Source: CAMBRQ01 sp945870325 (GTDB lineage Bacteria; Bacillota; Clostridia; Lachnospirales; Lachnospiraceae). From it: a stretch of 64,000 bases of DNA. The translations under genes and the position numbers were made by a program. A model generated the notes under the pieces. It ran no database searches, was not told the origin of the DNA, and saw only the letters and a program-made list of their open reading frames with translations. The stretch is from positions 34,040 to 98,039 of the forward strand of contig NZ_JBNPMC010000008.1 in the NCBI RefSeq assembly GCF_050313795.1, given 5' to 3'. Below, piece by piece: positions 61,694 through 64,000 of the stretch (position 1 is the stretch's first letter; each line of letters begins with the position of its first letter).

Positions 61694-63289
61694 ATGAATA
61701 ATATTAGAGAAATGATTGAAAATGGCAAGACATCTCTTGGAATTGAATTCGGTTCTACCAGGATTAAGGCGGTTCTGATCGATGAGTCACATGCACCGAT
61801 CGCATCCGGAGATCATGAGTGGGAGAACCGTCTGGATAATGGCATCTGGACTTATACACTGGATGATATCTGGAATGGTCTTCGTGACAGTTATACCAAA
61901 CTGGCAGCAGACGTTAAGGCAAAATACGATGTTACGCTTACAAAAGTTGGTGCGATCGGATTCAGCGCAATGATGCACGGATATATGGCATTTGATAAGG
62001 AGAACAATCTTCTCGTGCCGTTCCGTACCTGGAGAAATGGCACCACAGGTCCGGCGGCAGAGGCTCTGACAGAATTATTCCAGTACAACATTCCGCTTAG
62101 ATGGAGCATTGCACATCTGTACCAGGCAATCCTGAATGGAGAAGATCATGTGAAGGATGTGGCGTATTTTACAACGCTGGCAGGATATATCCACTGGCAA
62201 TTAACGGGAGAGAAGGTACTTGGCGTTGGAGATGCGTCCGGTATGTTCCCGATTGATGTAGAGGCGAAAGATTTTGACACAGGCATGATCCAGAAGTTCG
62301 ATGAACTGGTGGCTGACAAGGGTTATCCGTGGAAATTAAAAGAGATTATGCCGAAGGTTATGGTGGCTGGAGAGAATGCCGGATGCTTGACAGAAGAGGG
62401 CGCACGTCTTCTGGATGAGAGCGGCAATCTTGAGGCTGGAATTCCGGTATGCCCGCCGGAGGGTGATGCAGGAACCGGTATGGCTGCAACCAATAGTGTG
62501 GCAAAACGTACAGGCAACGTATCTGCCGGAACCAGTGTATTTGCCATGATCGTATTAGAGAATGAACTGAAGAAGGTATATCCGGAGATCGATCTTGTAA
62601 CCACGCCGGATGGCAGTCTGGTTGCTATGGTGCATGCGAATAATTGTACTTCCGATCTGAATGCATGGGTTGGAATCTTCCGTGAATTCGCAGAGAGTTT
62701 TGGAATCGAAGTAGATATGAATCAGTTGTTCGGAACTCTGTATAATAAGGCGCTTCTCGGCGATGCTGACTGCGGTGGCCTTCTGGCTTATGGTTACCTG
62801 TCCGGTGAGAATATTACGGGAGTGGCAGAAGGAAGGCCGTTGTTCGTAAGATCTCCAAAGAGTAATTTCAATCTGGCAAACTTCATGCGTGTGAATCTGT
62901 GTACGGCACTTGGCGCAATTAAAGTTGGTATGGATCTTCTGCTGAAGGAAGAGAACGTTGCAATCGATTCTATCTTAGGACACGGCGGATTATTCAAGAC
63001 CAAAGGTGTAGGACAGAAACTCCTTGCGGCAGCAATCAATGCCCCGGTATCCGTAATGGAGACGGCAGGAGAAGGCGGTCCATGGGGCATGGCACTTCTG
63101 GCTTCTTATATGGTAAATAAAGAAGAAGGCGAGAGTCTGGAAGATTACCTGTCAAAGAAAGTATTTGCAGGAAATGAAGGCAGCAAGATGGACCCGGATC
63201 CGAAGGATGTGGAAGGCTTCGAAGTATTTATTGAGAGATATAAGAAAGGCATTGCAATCGAGCAGGCAGCTTTAGAGAATCTGGTTTAA
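61694..63289 (+). CDS. araB: FGGY-family kinase, probable L-ribulokinase
   Basis: 531 residues of the FGGY sugar-kinase fold. It has G-I-E-F-G-S-T-R-I-K-A-V-L near residue 16, the G-F-S-A-M-M-H-G-Y motif, a central G-D-A-G-T-G-M-A segment and a late G-H-G-G-L-F-K-T. The short leader M-N-N-I-R-E-M-I-E-N-G-K before the ATP loop differs from classical AraB but recurs in gut bacterial arabinose loci. The place between araA and araD makes L-ribulose the likely substrate. Confidence 0.85.
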   Translation: MNNIREMIENGKTSLGIEFGSTRIKAVLIDESHAPIASGDHEWENRLDNGIWTYTLDDIWNGLRDSYTKLAADVKAKYDVTLTKVGAIGFSAMMHGYMAFDKENNLLVPFRTWRNGTTGPAAEALTELFQYNIPLRWSIAHLYQAILNGEDHVKDVAYFTTLAGYIHWQLTGEKVLGVGDASGMFPIDVEAKDFDTGMIQKFDELVADKGYPWKLKEIMPKVMVAGENAGCLTEEGARLLDESGNLEAGIPVCPPEGDAGTGMAATNSVAKRTGNVSAGTSVFAMIVLENELKKVYPEIDLVTTPDGSLVAMVHANNCTSDLNAWVGIFREFAESFGIEVDMNQLFGTLYNKALLGDADCGGLLAYGYLSGENITGVAEGRPLFVRSPKSNFNLANFMRVNLCTALGAIKVGMDLLLKEENVAIDSILGHGGLFKTKGVGQKLLAAAINAPVSVMETAGEGGPWGMALLASYMVNKEEGESLEDYLSKKVFAGNEGSKMDPDPKDVEGFEVFIERYKKGIAIEQAALENLV

Positions 63290-63312
63290 GAATAAAAGGA
63301 GCAGAGTGAATC

Positions 63313-64000
63313 ATGTTAGAAGAATTGAAGAAAGAAGTGTATGAGGCGAATATGCTTCTGCCAAAATACGGGCTGGTAACATTTACCTGGGGTAACGTAA
63401 GCGGTATCGACAGAGAAAGCGGACTGTTTGTAATCAAGCCAAGCGGTGTAGAATACGATAAGTTGAAACCGGAAGATATGGTAGTTGTAGATTTGAAAGG
63501 GAATAAAGTAGAAGGAAGATACAATCCTTCCTCTGATACAGCAACACATGTGGTCCTGTATAATCGTTTCCCGGAAGTTGGCGGTATCGTACATACCCAC
63601 TCTTCATGGGCAACCAGTTGGGCACAGGCCGGAAGAGGAATCCCGTGTTATGGAACAACCCATGCAGATTATCTGTACGGGGAAGTGCCTTGCGTAAGGA
63701 ATCTTACAAAAGAAGAGATCGAAGAAGCGTATGAGAAGAATACAGGCGTCTTGATTGCAGATGAGTTCGAGGCCCGGAAACTGGATTATATTGCAACGCC
63801 AGCTGTATTGTGTAAGAATCATGGACCGTTTACATGGGGCAAGGATGCACATGAGGCGGTACATAATGCAGTCGTATTAGAGGAGGTTGCCAAGATGGCA
63901 GCGCGCTGCGAGATGATCAATCCGCAGAACCAGCCGGCACCGCAGGAATTGCAGGATAAGCATTATTATAGAAAACATGGCGCGAATGCGTATTACGGTC
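63313..64000 (+). CDS. araD: L-ribulose-5-phosphate 4-epimerase (3' end cut by window)
   Basis: 229 codons are present and the family is about 231, so only the last residue or two and the stop are missing. The class II aldolase/epimerase fold has T-W-G-N-V-S-G near residue 27, K-P-S-G-V, S-S-D-T-A-T-H and the zinc ligands H-T-H-S and a late His. The final A-Y-Y-G-Q is typical. It yields D-xylulose-5-phosphate for the pentose phosphate pathway. AAAAGGAG precedes the ATG. Confidence 0.95.
   Translation, partial: MLEELKKEVYEANMLLPKYGLVTFTWGNVSGIDRESGLFVIKPSGVEYDKLKPEDMVVVDLKGNKVEGRYNPSSDTATHVVLYNRFPEVGGIVHTHSSWATSWAQAGRGIPCYGTTHADYLYGEVPCVRNLTKEEIEEAYEKNTGVLIADEFEARKLDYIATPAVLCKNHGPFTWGKDAHEAVHNAVVLEEVAKMAARCEMINPQNQPAPQELQDKHYYRKHGANAYYG

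Overview
The window is a 64 kb stretch of a low-to-mid GC, spore-forming Gram-positive chromosome. SpoIID, a SpoIIQ-like protein, SpmA and SpmB show a sporulating Bacillota. The T-box on metG, meso-DAP dehydrogenase, NrdDG, an IS1182-type element and the cytoplasmic arabinan pathway all fit a gut Lachnospiraceae (inference from gene content; no rRNA or tRNA gene is visible).

Layout. 1-9.2 kb: end of spoIID, a spoIIQ-like gene, a small GIY-YIG gene boxed by inverted repeats, hemolysin III, an ECF S component, spmA, a MATE exporter, a GH42 beta-galactosidase, spmB, and an unknown acidic membrane protein. 9.4-15.2 kb: a decayed fRMsr gene, then a JetA-JetB-JetC (Wadjet/MksFEB) condensin operon with no jetD in the window. 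15.3-18.6 kb: a metallo-beta-lactamase-fold hydrolase, a class V PLP enzyme and a divergent LysR regulator. 18.6-20.4 kb: a complete IS1182-type element. 20.7-26.7 kb: KtrB/KtrA potassium uptake, a membrane-tethered LysR-effector-like protein and KdpD/KdpE. 26.9-33.6 kb: a pxpB-pxpC-accB-accC-dehydrogenase-pxpA-symporter operon. 33.8-38.0 kb: an alanine-type symporter, an AEC transporter and a DUF885 protein. 38.1-42.5 kb: T-box-controlled metG, ddh, tatD. 42.6-47.4 kb: two small genes, nrdD-nrdG, and a DUF134/NifX-type fusion. 47.6-64 kb: an L-arabinan utilisation locus (GH43, LacI, GH127, ABC importer, GH51, YesL-like protein, AraC, araA, ribulokinase, araD cut by the window end).

How it works together. 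In the arabinan locus, imported arabino-oligosaccharides would be trimmed in the cytoplasm by GH43, GH51 and GH127. The arabinose would then be converted to D-xylulose-5-phosphate by AraA, the kinase and AraD. No ABC ATPase is present, so a shared one elsewhere is implied.

The main unexplained structure is an interspersed repeat placed just after stop codons. Six full copies plus two remnants consist of two or three direct units phased at exactly 21 bp, ending in a palindrome whose inner arm is one more unit in the same phase. A second family (two copies) has the same design with a different sequence and a 22 bp phase. These repeats coincide with several oddities: they box a GIY-YIG nuclease gene, supply the C-termini of two proteins, sit near the split of spmA from spmB, and lie where jetD would be expected.
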